Made by a program: the position numbers and the translations under genes. Below, piece after piece: positions 18,344 to 26,641 of a stretch of 64,000 nucleotides of DNA; within the stretch, counting starts at the first letter, position 1, and each line of letters starts with the position of its first letter. Origin of the DNA: Paucibacter sp. Y2R2-4 (GTDB lineage Bacteria; Pseudomonadota; Gammaproteobacteria; Burkholderiales; Burkholderiaceae_C); assembly GCF_025717535.1 (NCBI RefSeq), contig NZ_JAJIRO010000004.1, positions 682,001 through 746,000 on the forward strand. Direction: 5' to 3'. Below the pieces are notes generated by a model. The model did not search any database. It was not told where the DNA came from and saw only the letters and a program-made list of their open reading frames with translations.

Positions 18344-18404
18344 AAGAAAATGGGGTCAAGAAAATGGGGTCAGGTTCATTTGATATCTGAACCTGACCCC
18401 ATTT
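18344..18404. repeat. REP-like tandem and inverted repeat
   Basis: A 14-bp unit (AAGAAAATGGGGTC) is repeated in tandem from 18344. The second copy continues into AAATGGGGTCAGGTTCA (18362-18378), and after a 9-nt loop the perfect inverse follows at 18388-18404. The 17-bp-stem hairpin sits between the small exported protein and the ABC ATPase gene, both on the minus strand. It could also terminate or stabilise transcripts, but there is no T-run. Confidence 0.75.
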
Positions 18405-18442
18405 AGAACCATTTAGAAAGCTCGGTACCGAGCCGTTTGTTT

Positions 18443-20140
18443 TTAGGCTGCTGCTGCCGCTGCGACCTCGCCGCCTTGGTAGCCGCGTGGCACCGCGCCC
18501 AAGAGCTTGCGGGTGTATTCCTGCTTCGGCGCATCGAGCAAGGCCTGGGTCTCGTTTTGCTCGACCACATCGCCGTTCTGCATCACCAGCACTTCGTCGG
18601 AGATGAACTTCACCACCGCCAAGTCATGGCTGATGAAGACATAGCTCAGGCCGAACTCGTCCTGCAGGTCTTTCAGCAAATTGAGCACCTGGGCCTGCAC
18701 GGACACGTCCAGCGCCGACACCGCTTCGTCCAGCACCAAGACCTCGGGGTTCAGCGTCAGGCAGCGTGCAATCGCAATGCGCTGACGCTGGCCGCCTGAG
18801 AACTCGTGCGGGTACTTGTTCAAGACCGTGTCGTCCAGGCCCACCTTCTTCAGCAGGGCGCTGGCGCGAGCCAGACGCTCTTCGTGGCTGGCACCGATCT
18901 TGTGGATTTCCATCGGCTCGACCAAGGTTTGGCCAATGGTGAAGCGCGGGTTCAGCGAGGCATAGGGGTTTTGGAACACCACCTGGATGCGGCGGCGCAT
19001 CTTTTGCCAGTCATTGCCGCTCATCTTCAGCAGGTCTTTGCCTTCAAACAAGACCTCGCCGCCGGTCGGCTCATGCAGACGCAAAAGCGTCAGGCCCATG
19101 GTGGTCTTGCCGGAGCCGGACTCGCCCACCACGCCCAGGGTGTAACCCTTGCGCAGCTTGAAGCTGACTTCCTTGACGGCCTTGAACTCCTTCTTGCCGA
19201 ACAGGCCGGCCTTGAAGAAGAAGCTCTTCTTCAGACCGCGCGCTTCCAGGATCACTGGCGCATTCGGGTCCTTGGCCTTGCCCACGCCTTCGCTGATGCT
19301 GCGGCCGGCGATGTGGTCGTCGATCACCATCAGGCGGGCCGGGTTCTCGGTCAGCGAAGGGCGGCAGGCCAGCAAGGCCTTGGTGTAGCTGTCTTGCGGA
19401 TTGCTGAAGATCTGGGCCACCGGGGCCTTCTCGCGGATCTGACCGTGGCGCATCACCACCACCTGATCGGAGATTTCGCCCACCACGCCGAGGTCGTGCG
19501 AGATGAACAACAAGCTCATCTTGTGCGTTTCCTTCAGCTTGGCCATCAGTTCCATCACCTGGCGCTGGATGGTTACGTCCAGGGCGGTGGTCGGCTCGTC
19601 GGCGATCAAAAGCTTGGGCGAGCAAGCCAGGGCCACGGCAATCATCACGCGCTGCTGCTGGCCACCCGACATCTCGTGCGGATAGGCCTTCAGGCGGCGC
19701 TTGGGCTCGGGGATGCCGACCTCATTGAGCAGCTCTTCGGCCCGCACCAGGGCCTGCTTCTTGCTCATTCCCATGTGCTTGATCAGCGGCTCCATGATCT
19801 GGTCGGCCACGGTGAACACCGGGTTCAGCGAAGTCATAGGATCCTGGAACACGCAGGCGATGTCGCGGCCACGGATGGCTTGCAACTCGCGCAGCGAGCA
19901 CTGGCGCAGGTCCTGCCCTTGGAACAGGATCTTGCCCTCGCGCTCGGCGTTGTCGGGCAGCAGGTTCAAGATGGACATGGCCGTCACCGACTTGCCCGAA
20001 CCCGACTCGCCCACCAGGGCCACGGTCGAATTCTCGGGGATGTCAAAGCTGATGCCCTTGACGGCCAATGCGCGCTGCATCTGGCCGTCCACCTTGCCCA
20101 TGCGGAAGGCGACCTTGAGGTCTTGAATGGATAACAACAT
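18443..20140 (-). CDS. Peptide ABC transporter, fused double ATP-binding protein (YejF/DppDF-like)
   Basis: A 565-aa protein with two complete ABC ATPase cassettes. The first has Walker A GESGSGKS (near 45), signature MSGGQQQRV and Walker B LLIADEPTTALD. The second has Walker A GESGSGKTTMG (near 331), signature FSGGQRQRI and Walker B VLVLDEAVSALD. Each is followed by the oligopeptide-type C-terminal extension (for example QDSYTKALLACRPSL). This single-chain layout is that of YejF and related peptide importers, replacing separate DppD and DppF. It energises import through the two permeases upstream. Distal gene of the minus-strand transporter operon. A run of Ala ends the protein. Confidence 0.93.
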   Translation of the reverse strand: MLLSIQDLKVAFRMGKVDGQMQRALAVKGISFDIPENSTVALVGESGSGKSVTAMSILNLLPDNAEREGKILFQGQDLRQCSLRELQAIRGRDIACVFQDPMTSLNPVFTVADQIMEPLIKHMGMSKKQALVRAEELLNEVGIPEPKRRLKAYPHEMSGGQQQRVMIAVALACSPKLLIADEPTTALDVTIQRQVMELMAKLKETHKMSLLFISHDLGVVGEISDQVVVMRHGQIREKAPVAQIFSNPQDSYTKALLACRPSLTENPARLMVIDDHIAGRSISEGVGKAKDPNAPVILEARGLKKSFFFKAGLFGKKEFKAVKEVSFKLRKGYTLGVVGESGSGKTTMGLTLLRLHEPTGGEVLFEGKDLLKMSGNDWQKMRRRIQVVFQNPYASLNPRFTIGQTLVEPMEIHKIGASHEERLARASALLKKVGLDDTVLNKYPHEFSGGQRQRIAIARCLTLNPEVLVLDEAVSALDVSVQAQVLNLLKDLQDEFGLSYVFISHDLAVVKFISDEVLVMQNGDVVEQNETQALLDAPKQEYTRKLLGAVPRGYQGGEVAAAAAA

Positions 20141-20180
20141 ACTAAATCTCTCCGTCTCGCTTTACAGCGCCCGCGTGGCG

Positions 20181-20275
20181 CTGAAGCACTGAAGCCAAGC
20201 GAAGCCCGCAGATCCGGCTTTGCCGGTCTGTCGGGCTTGCCCCCTTGAGGGGGCGCGCGCAGCGCGTAGGGGGTG
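20181..20275. repeat. Hairpin-rich intergenic repeat-like stretch
   Basis: Between the permease and ATPase genes are three short hairpins: GCGCC/GGCGC, CCGGCTTTGCCGG, and CCCCCTTGAGGGGG followed by GCGCGCAGCGCG and a G-run. Such G/C-run elements are common as dispersed intergenic repeats in Burkholderiales. It may lower expression of the distal ATPase gene or stabilise the upstream mRNA. Only one copy is seen in this window. Confidence 0.45.
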
Positions 20276-20280
20276 GGTCA

Positions 20281-21336
20281 TCACTCCAGGCCGCGCAGTT
20301 TGGGGTCCAGCGCATCGCGCAAGGCATCGGTGAACAGCGCGAACGCCGTCACGAAGATGGCCATCAAGCCCGTCACGGCGGCCAGCTGCCACCAGTAGCC
20401 CAGGATCAACTCGCTTTGCGATTCGCTCAGCATCGTGCCCCAGGAGACCTGGTCCACACCGACGCCCAAGCCCAGATAGGACAAGATCACTTCGCTCTTG
20501 ATGAAGCTCACTACATGCAGGCTCAGCTGCACCAGGGCCACGTGCGAGACGTTGGGCAGGATGTGCTTGAACATGCGCGAGTACTTGGAAGCACCAATCG
20601 CCTCGGCCGAACGCACGTATTCACGCACCGAGTGCTTCATGAACTCCGCGCGAATCAGGCGGTAGATGCCGGGCCAGCCGGCCAGGCCCAGAATCATCAC
20701 CACCGACATCACGCCGCGGCCGAAGATCACCGCGAAAGCGAAGATCAGCAAGATGCTGGGGATGGCAGTGAAGACGTTGTAGAGCCACTCCAGGAAGTCG
20801 CCAACGCGGCCCCCGAAGAAGCCCGACAGGGCGCCCAGCACGGTGCCGATGATGGTGGCCACCACAGCCGCCAAGACGCCCACCAAGATCGAAACCTCGG
20901 CGCCCTTGATGGCCTTGGACATCACATCGCGGCCCAGGCGGTCGCCGCCCAGCGGCAGCGTTTCGGCCTTGACCAGGGTCTCGGTCTTGTACTGCTTGGC
21001 GCGCTCTTCCCATTCCTTGTACTTCGGGGCCAAGGGGTCGATATCGCTCAGGTCCACATTCGGGCCCTTGGGCGTGACGATGGCGCCGGTGGCTTCGGCA
21101 GGCGCCGGGCCGATGAAGGTGGGCGGCGCATTCGGCACGCCAACTTCCTTCTGCCAGTTCTTGGCGATCAGGCCGGTGCTGGAGGCGATCACCATCAGCA
21201 AGAAGAAGCCGACGATGACCATGGACACCATGCCCACCTTGTCGGTGCGCAGGCGGCGCCAGGACGCAGCCCAGACGCCCTCTGATTTTTGAGCCGCCTT
21301 CGGTGCGGCTGTGTTGTTCGACATGACCGCACTCAT
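20281..21336 (-). CDS. Peptide ABC transporter permease (YejE/DppC-like)
   Basis: A 351-aa inner-membrane permease of the DppC/OppC/YejE class. It has an N-terminal transmembrane helix (about 32-52), a long periplasmic insert, the diagnostic LGGDRLGRDVMSKAIKGAEVSI segment, then about five helices and the EAA loop (VRSAEAIGASKYSRMFKHILPN) that contacts the ATPase. The insert with WQKEVGVPNAPPTFIGP and a charged stretch to about residue 135 is longer than in DppC and resembles YejE-type permeases. The start overlaps the stop of the YejB-like gene (ATGA, 21333-21336). Confidence 0.92.
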   Translation of the reverse strand: MSAVMSNNTAAPKAAQKSEGVWAASWRRLRTDKVGMVSMVIVGFFLLMVIASSTGLIAKNWQKEVGVPNAPPTFIGPAPAEATGAIVTPKGPNVDLSDIDPLAPKYKEWEERAKQYKTETLVKAETLPLGGDRLGRDVMSKAIKGAEVSILVGVLAAVVATIIGTVLGALSGFFGGRVGDFLEWLYNVFTAIPSILLIFAFAVIFGRGVMSVVMILGLAGWPGIYRLIRAEFMKHSVREYVRSAEAIGASKYSRMFKHILPNVSHVALVQLSLHVVSFIKSEVILSYLGLGVGVDQVSWGTMLSESQSELILGYWWQLAAVTGLMAIFVTAFALFTDALRDALDPKLRGLE

Positions 21337-22271
21337 TTCAAAACCACCCGTGGATCGACCAGCTTGTAGAGCAAGTCGGTGATCAAGTTCACCACCATGG
21401 TCAGGAAGGCGATGTAGATCGCGAAGGCCTGGATGACGGGGTAATCGCTGCGGTTCACTGCCAGCAAGATCTCACGGCCGAGGCCGGGGATAGAGAAGAA
21501 CACTTCCAGCAAGAAGCTGCCGACGAAAACGCCGGGCAAGGCCACGGAGATGTTCGTCATGATGGGAATCATGGCGTTGCGCAGCACATGCTTGAGCAGA
21601 ATCGTGCCCTCGGTCATGCCCTTGGCGCGCGCGGTGCGCACATAGTCGTGGCCGATTTCATCGAGGAAGAAGGTGCGGTACAGACGCGTGTAAGGCGCAA
21701 TCGCCACTGCCACGGCCACCATCACCGGCAGCGGCGCATAGGTGGTCAAGTTGGTCCAGACGCTGTCGGTCCAGCCCTGCACCGGGAACCAGCCCAGGCG
21801 GAAGGCGAACACATACTGGCCCACGATCACATAGACCAGCAGCGAGATCGACACCGCCACCGTGCTGATGATCATCACCGCGCGGTCGGTCAGGCTGCCG
21901 CGCACCGAGGCCACGGCCAGCGCAAACGGAATCGCCAGCAGCACTTCCAGGAAGAGGATGGGCAACATCACCGTCAGCGTGGCCGGCAAGCGGCTGCTGA
22001 ACAGGCTGGCCACCGACTCATTGGTCGCCCAGCTCTTGCCCCAGTCGAAAGTGACGATCTGCTTGATGAAGATCCACAACTGCTCCAGCACCGGCTTGTT
22101 CAGGCCCAGCTGTTCGCGGATCGCGTCGATCTGCTCAGGGCTGGCGTTCAGGCCGCCGAGGATTTCGGCCGGGTCGCCGCCAAAGTACTTGAAGAGAAAG
22201 AACACCAGCAGCACGACACCGAGCAGAGTCGGAATCATTTGCCACAGGCGCCTGAGCAGGTAGGCCAACAT
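21333..22271 (-). CDS. Peptide ABC transporter permease (YejB/DppB-like)
   Basis: A 312-aa permease with the DppB N-terminus (LAYLLRRLWQMIPTLLGVVLLVFFLF), periplasmic helices, the EAA loop (YVRTARAKGMTEGTILLKHVLRN) and the conserved end (IPGLGREILLAVNRSDYPVIQ...LVDPRVVLK). First gene of the transporter operon, coupled to the YejE-like permease. It reads divergently from the six binding-protein genes across a 409-bp gap. Confidence 0.93.
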   Translation of the reverse strand: MLAYLLRRLWQMIPTLLGVVLLVFFLFKYFGGDPAEILGGLNASPEQIDAIREQLGLNKPVLEQLWIFIKQIVTFDWGKSWATNESVASLFSSRLPATLTVMLPILFLEVLLAIPFALAVASVRGSLTDRAVMIISTVAVSISLLVYVIVGQYVFAFRLGWFPVQGWTDSVWTNLTTYAPLPVMVAVAVAIAPYTRLYRTFFLDEIGHDYVRTARAKGMTEGTILLKHVLRNAMIPIMTNISVALPGVFVGSFLLEVFFSIPGLGREILLAVNRSDYPVIQAFAIYIAFLTMVVNLITDLLYKLVDPRVVLK

Positions 22272-22680
22272 TGCTGTCGCGTCTCCAGGGTTTGCAGGTC
22301 GCAGTTCGACAAAAGTGAAACCCCGCAGGCTCGTGGCGAACGGGGTTTGCGCAAAGAAAATCTGGCGCGAGTCTAGTCGAACTGCCGCCCCTCGCTCACC
22401 GGCATTTGCCCAGGGCGCCCCCCCGCGCCTGCGGGGCTAGGCCGCTATTTCAGGGCTCAAGCAACGAATCAAACCTAGCCTGATGCAGTTTGCGCATAAG
22501 GCGCTCAAGCCACAAAGCACTAGACTGCGCGGCTCTGCAAGCGCCCTCATCCTGGGCGAAGGCCCGTTTCCATCGGCATTTCCGGCCTTTGAGCGGGGGC
22601 AAAGCCTCGCTTCCGCGGTGCAGTCGTGACACAAATGCGCTTCGCCATGGCCGAGCAGATGAATAGAAGATGAACCTCGA
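22272..22680. other. Divergent intergenic region between transporter and binding-protein array
   Basis: This 409-bp stretch must hold the promoters for both the minus-strand transporter operon and the plus-strand receptor array. An 8-bp-stem inverted repeat (AAACCCCG 22318-22325 / CGGGGTTT 22341-22348) lies in the leader of the transporter operon. The 10-mer GCACTAGACT at 22517-22526 recurs upstream of the second receptor gene. No convincing sigma70 -35/-10 pair and no ORF worth calling was seen. Confidence 0.5.
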
Positions 22681-24552
22681 ATGAAAAATCTCTTGAAGCA
22701 AAGTCCCCGGTCTTTTGGGGCGCTGGTGCCGCTGCTCTTCGGTCTGTTAAGCGCTGCCGCTGGCCTGGCATCGGCGCAAGCGACGGCTGGGGCGGACAGC
22801 AGCAAAGCCCTCAGCGAGTCCCCCAAGGTCTTGCGTTATGCCTTTCGCGCCGCCGAGACCGGCTTTGACCCGGCGCAGATTTCCGACAGCTACTCAAAAG
22901 CCGTGGCCGCCGGCATCTTCGACGCGCCGCTGGAGTTTGAATATCACACCCGCCCGGCCAAGCTGCGCCCCAACACTTTGGTGGCCATGCCGGAGTTGTC
23001 GGCCGACTTCAAGACCCTGACCTTCGAGCTCAAGCCCGGCATTTACTTTGACGACCACGAAGTCTTCGGCGGCAAAAAGCGTGAGCTGGTCGCGGCCGAC
23101 TATGTCTATTCAATCAAGCGGCATTACGACCCGGTCTGGAAGAGCCCGAATCTCTACCTGCTGGAAAACGTCAAGATCCTCGGCCTCTCCGAGCTTCGCA
23201 AGGAGCTGATGGCCGCCAAAAAGCCGTTTGACTACGACCGCCCGGTCGAGGGCCTGCAGGTGCTGAGCCGCTACAAATTCCAGGTCAAGCTGGGCGTGGG
23301 CGACCCACGCTTCATCTACCAGTTCGCCGATGCCGGCTTCCTGGGCGCGGTGGCCCGCGAGGTGGTAGAGAAGTACGGCGTCAAGGTGATGGAGCACCCG
23401 GTCGGCACCAATGCCTGGCGTCTCGCCGAGTGGCGCCGCAGCTCGCAAATCGTGCTGGAGAAGAACCCCAACTTCCGCGAGCTGCGCTATGCGGAAGTGG
23501 CACCCACCGACAACCCCGCCCTGGCCGCCCATGTCGCGGCGCTGCAAGGCCGCCGCTTGCCGATGGTGGACAAGGTGGTCATCGCCATCATTGAAGAAGC
23601 GCAACCGCGCTGGTTATCCTTCGTCAATGGCGAAAAAGACGTGATCGAAGAAGTGCCGGCCGACTTCGCCACCATCGCCATGCCCGGCAACAAGTTGGCG
23701 CCGAATCTGGCCAAGCGTGGCATTCAAATGACGCGTTACCCGCGTGCCGACGTGGCCTTCACCTACTTCAATATGGAAGACCCGGTGATCGGCGGCTACA
23801 CGCCCGAGAAGATCGCGCTGCGCCGCGCCATTTCGCTGGGCTCGGACGTCGACAAGCAAATCCGCCTGGCCCGCCGCGGTCAAGCCGTGGCCTCGCAAGG
23901 CCCGATCGCTCCCGGCACCTTTGGCTTTGACCCGAACTTCAAGTCCGAGATGGGCGAGTTCAACCTGGCCAAGGCCAAGAGCCTGCTGGACCTGTACGGC
24001 TATGTCGACAAAGACGGTGACGGCTGGCGCGAGCAACCCGATGGTTCGCCGCTGAAGCTGGAATACGCCACGCAGCCCGACAGCACCAACCGCCAACTCA
24101 ACGAGCAATGGCAGCTGACCATGAATGCGCTGAAGATCCGCGTCAAGTTCAAAACCGCCAAATGGCCCGAGAACCTGAAGGCGGCCAATGCCGGCAAGCT
24201 GCAGATGTGGGGCGTGTCCTGGGTGGCCACGGCGCCCGATGGTGACACCTTCCTGGCCCTGGGCGACGGCGGTGCCAAGGGCAAGGCCAACAAGGCGCGC
24301 TTTGACCTGCCGGCCTATAACGCGCTCTACGCCAAGCAAAAGTCCTTGCCCGATGGCCCCGAGCGCCAAGCGGTGATGGCCGAGGCCGCCAAGCTGCTGA
24401 TCGCCTATATGCCTTACAAGACCGAGGTGCACCGCGTCTTCACCGATATGGCGCAACCCTGGGTCGTGGGCTACAACCGCAATGTCTTTGTGCGCGACTT
24501 CTGGAAGTATGTGGACATCGACACCGAGGTCTTGAAGCGCCAAGGCAAGTGA
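22681..24552 (+). CDS. Peptide ABC transporter substrate-binding protein, paralogue 1 of 6
   Basis: A 623-aa periplasmic binding protein of the SBP_bac_5 (OppA/DppA/YejA) family. It has a Sec signal peptide ending near Ala-Ser-Ala-Gln-Ala, then KVLRYAF and ETGFDPAQ at the start of the mature protein and the hallmark HPVGT..WRLAEWRRSSQIVLEKNP near 238-262. Also seen are a Ca2+-loop-like DKDGDGWREQPDG near 443 and a pocket segment WVATAPDGDTFLALG. It delivers peptides to the divergent Yej-like permeases. It is the receptor closest to the transporter genes. Within this array it groups with paralogues 2 and 6 by the PDGD pocket motif. Confidence 0.93.
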   Translation: MKNLLKQSPRSFGALVPLLFGLLSAAAGLASAQATAGADSSKALSESPKVLRYAFRAAETGFDPAQISDSYSKAVAAGIFDAPLEFEYHTRPAKLRPNTLVAMPELSADFKTLTFELKPGIYFDDHEVFGGKKRELVAADYVYSIKRHYDPVWKSPNLYLLENVKILGLSELRKELMAAKKPFDYDRPVEGLQVLSRYKFQVKLGVGDPRFIYQFADAGFLGAVAREVVEKYGVKVMEHPVGTNAWRLAEWRRSSQIVLEKNPNFRELRYAEVAPTDNPALAAHVAALQGRRLPMVDKVVIAIIEEAQPRWLSFVNGEKDVIEEVPADFATIAMPGNKLAPNLAKRGIQMTRYPRADVAFTYFNMEDPVIGGYTPEKIALRRAISLGSDVDKQIRLARRGQAVASQGPIAPGTFGFDPNFKSEMGEFNLAKAKSLLDLYGYVDKDGDGWREQPDGSPLKLEYATQPDSTNRQLNEQWQLTMNALKIRVKFKTAKWPENLKAANAGKLQMWGVSWVATAPDGDTFLALGDGGAKGKANKARFDLPAYNALYAKQKSLPDGPERQAVMAEAAKLLIAYMPYKTEVHRVFTDMAQPWVVGYNRNVFVRDFWKYVDIDTEVLKRQGK

Positions 24553-24728
24553 TCCGCCCCGCAAAGCTCCGCCCCTCAACCCTGGGGTTGGACTGCATGG
24601 CCGGGCCGGCGCACAGGCACTAGACTTCGCCCTGCGTCGCTCTAGCTGAGCGGGCGCGCAAGAGCTCCATCGCGCCGAGGTCAAAAGCCTGCCGGCGCGT
24701 TTGTTTGTCTGTCCGTCCACGAACCAGG

Positions 24729-26594
24729 ATGCATGTGACCGTGCTGCGACCCCGGATTCCGGCCCTGCTGCTGATGACCACCGCGCTTGCGCTCAACTGC
24801 GCGGGCTGGGCGCACGCCCAGGAGGCCGCAAGGCCCGAGGCCAGCGAAGCCCCAGCACCCAAGGTGCTGCGCTACGCTTTTCGCATCGCCGAAACCGGCT
24901 TCGACCCGGCACAAATCTCCGACCTGTACTCGCGCATCATTGCCGGCGGCATCTTTGAGGCACCGCTGCAGTACGAATACCTGGCCCGGCCCATCCGCCT
25001 GCGGCCTGCCACGGCCGAGAGCCTGCCCGAGGTCTCGGCCGACTTCAAAACGCTGACCTTTCGCATCAAGCCCGGCAGCTTCTTCAACGATGACCCGGCT
25101 TTTGAGGGCAAAAAGCGCGAGCTGACCGCGGCCGACTACATCTACTCCATCAAGCGCCACTTTGACCCGCGCTGGAAAAGCCCGAATCTCTATTTGCTGG
25201 AGAACGCTCGCATCCCCGGCATGAACGAGCTGCGGCGCGAGGCCTTGAAGAACAAAACCCCGTTCGACTACCAGCGCGCGGTGCCCGGCCTCACGCTGAT
25301 CGACCGCTACAGCTTCCAGGTCCGCACCGAAACCGGCGACCCGCGCTTCATCAACCAGTTTGCCGATCCCTCCACGCTGGGTGCGGTGGCGCACGAGGTG
25401 GTGGAGCGTTATGGCGACAAGATCATGGACCACCCGGTCGGCACCGGCGCTTGGGCCTTGAGCGAATGGCGGCGCAGCTCGCGCATGGTGCTGACGCCCA
25501 ACCCCAATTACCGCGAAGTGCTGTATGACGAGCGGCCGCCGGGCGACAACGCAAGGCTGGTGGCACAAGCCGCCCGGCTGCAGGGCCGCAAGCTGCCCAT
25601 GATCGACCGGGTCGAGATCGCCATCATCGAAGAGAACCAGCCACGCTGGTTGTCCTTCCTGCGCGGCGAGGCCGATCTGGTCGACGAGGTGCCGAATGAG
25701 TACGCACCGATCGCCATCCCGAACAACAAGCTGGCGCCCAACCTGAGCAAGCAAGGCCTGCAGATGGTGCGTTATCCGCGCGCCGATGTGGCGATCTCCT
25801 ACTTCAATATGGAAGACCCGCTGGTCGGCGGCTATACGCCAGAGAAGATCGCGCTGCGCCGCGCCATCTCGCTGGCCATCGACCTCGACAAAGAAATCCG
25901 CCTGCCCCGGCGCGGCCAGGCCATCGCCTCGCAGGGGCCTATCAGCCCTGGCGTATTTGGCTATGACCCCGGCCTGAAAACCACCATGAGCGAGCATGAT
26001 CTGGCGCGCGCCAAAGCCTTGCTCGATTTGTACGGCTATGTGGACCGCGACGGCGACGGCTGGCGCGATCAGCCCGATGGCAGCCCGCTCACCATCGAGT
26101 ACGCCACCGAGCAAGACGGCGAAAAGCGCGCGCTGGCCGAGCTCTGGCAAAAAGCGATGGACGCCATTCAGCTGCGCATCAAATTCCGCCATGCCAAATG
26201 GCCCGAGAACCTGAAGGCCGCCACCGCCGGCAAGCTGCAAATGTGGGGGGTAGGCTGGAGTGCGGCCTCGCCCGATGGCGACACCTTTTTGGCCCTGGGC
26301 TATGGGCCCAACAAAGGGCAATCGAACAAATCACGCTTTGACCTGCCGGCCTACAACGCCTTGTACGAAGCGCAGAAAAAGCTGGCCAACGGCCCCGAGC
26401 GTCTGGCGCTGATGACGGAAGCGCAAAAGCTGCTGGCCGCCTATATGCCTATCAAGATGCATGTGCACCGCGTCTACACCGACTTGGCCCAGCCCTGGGT
26501 GGTCGGCTATGACCGCAATGTCTTTGTGCGCGCCCCCTGGCAGTACGTCGATATTGACAGCGGCGTGCTGAACTCAGCATCCCGCAAGCCCTGA
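24729..26594 (+). CDS. Peptide ABC transporter substrate-binding protein, paralogue 2 of 6
   Basis: A 621-aa SBP_bac_5 protein closely related to its neighbours throughout (KVLRYAFRIAETGFDPAQ, GTGAWALSEWRRSSRMVL, MIDRVEIAIIEENQPRWLSF, DRDGDGWRDQPDG). ATG 24729 gives an Arg-containing hydrophobic signal peptide (LRPRIPALLLMTTALALNCAGWAHAQ); the in-frame TTG at 24705 is a less likely start. The pocket segment is SAASPDGDTFLALGYGPNKGQSN, close to paralogue 6. The 176-bp gap to paralogue 1, the longest inside the array, may carry its own promoter (shared GCACTAGACT at 24617-24626). Confidence 0.93.
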   Translation: MHVTVLRPRIPALLLMTTALALNCAGWAHAQEAARPEASEAPAPKVLRYAFRIAETGFDPAQISDLYSRIIAGGIFEAPLQYEYLARPIRLRPATAESLPEVSADFKTLTFRIKPGSFFNDDPAFEGKKRELTAADYIYSIKRHFDPRWKSPNLYLLENARIPGMNELRREALKNKTPFDYQRAVPGLTLIDRYSFQVRTETGDPRFINQFADPSTLGAVAHEVVERYGDKIMDHPVGTGAWALSEWRRSSRMVLTPNPNYREVLYDERPPGDNARLVAQAARLQGRKLPMIDRVEIAIIEENQPRWLSFLRGEADLVDEVPNEYAPIAIPNNKLAPNLSKQGLQMVRYPRADVAISYFNMEDPLVGGYTPEKIALRRAISLAIDLDKEIRLPRRGQAIASQGPISPGVFGYDPGLKTTMSEHDLARAKALLDLYGYVDRDGDGWRDQPDGSPLTIEYATEQDGEKRALAELWQKAMDAIQLRIKFRHAKWPENLKAATAGKLQMWGVGWSAASPDGDTFLALGYGPNKGQSNKSRFDLPAYNALYEAQKKLANGPERLALMTEAQKLLAAYMPIKMHVHRVYTDLAQPWVVGYDRNVFVRAPWQYVDIDSGVLNSASRKP

Positions 26595-26641
26595 GCCCCT
26601 TTTTGCCCTTCTTTGAGCCCCAGACCCCAGGTAGCCCTTTC

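Noticed and set aside
24681-26321. Minus-strand open frame of 546 codons opposite receptor 2
   Set aside because: It is a shadow of the SBP gene and no protein family fits.
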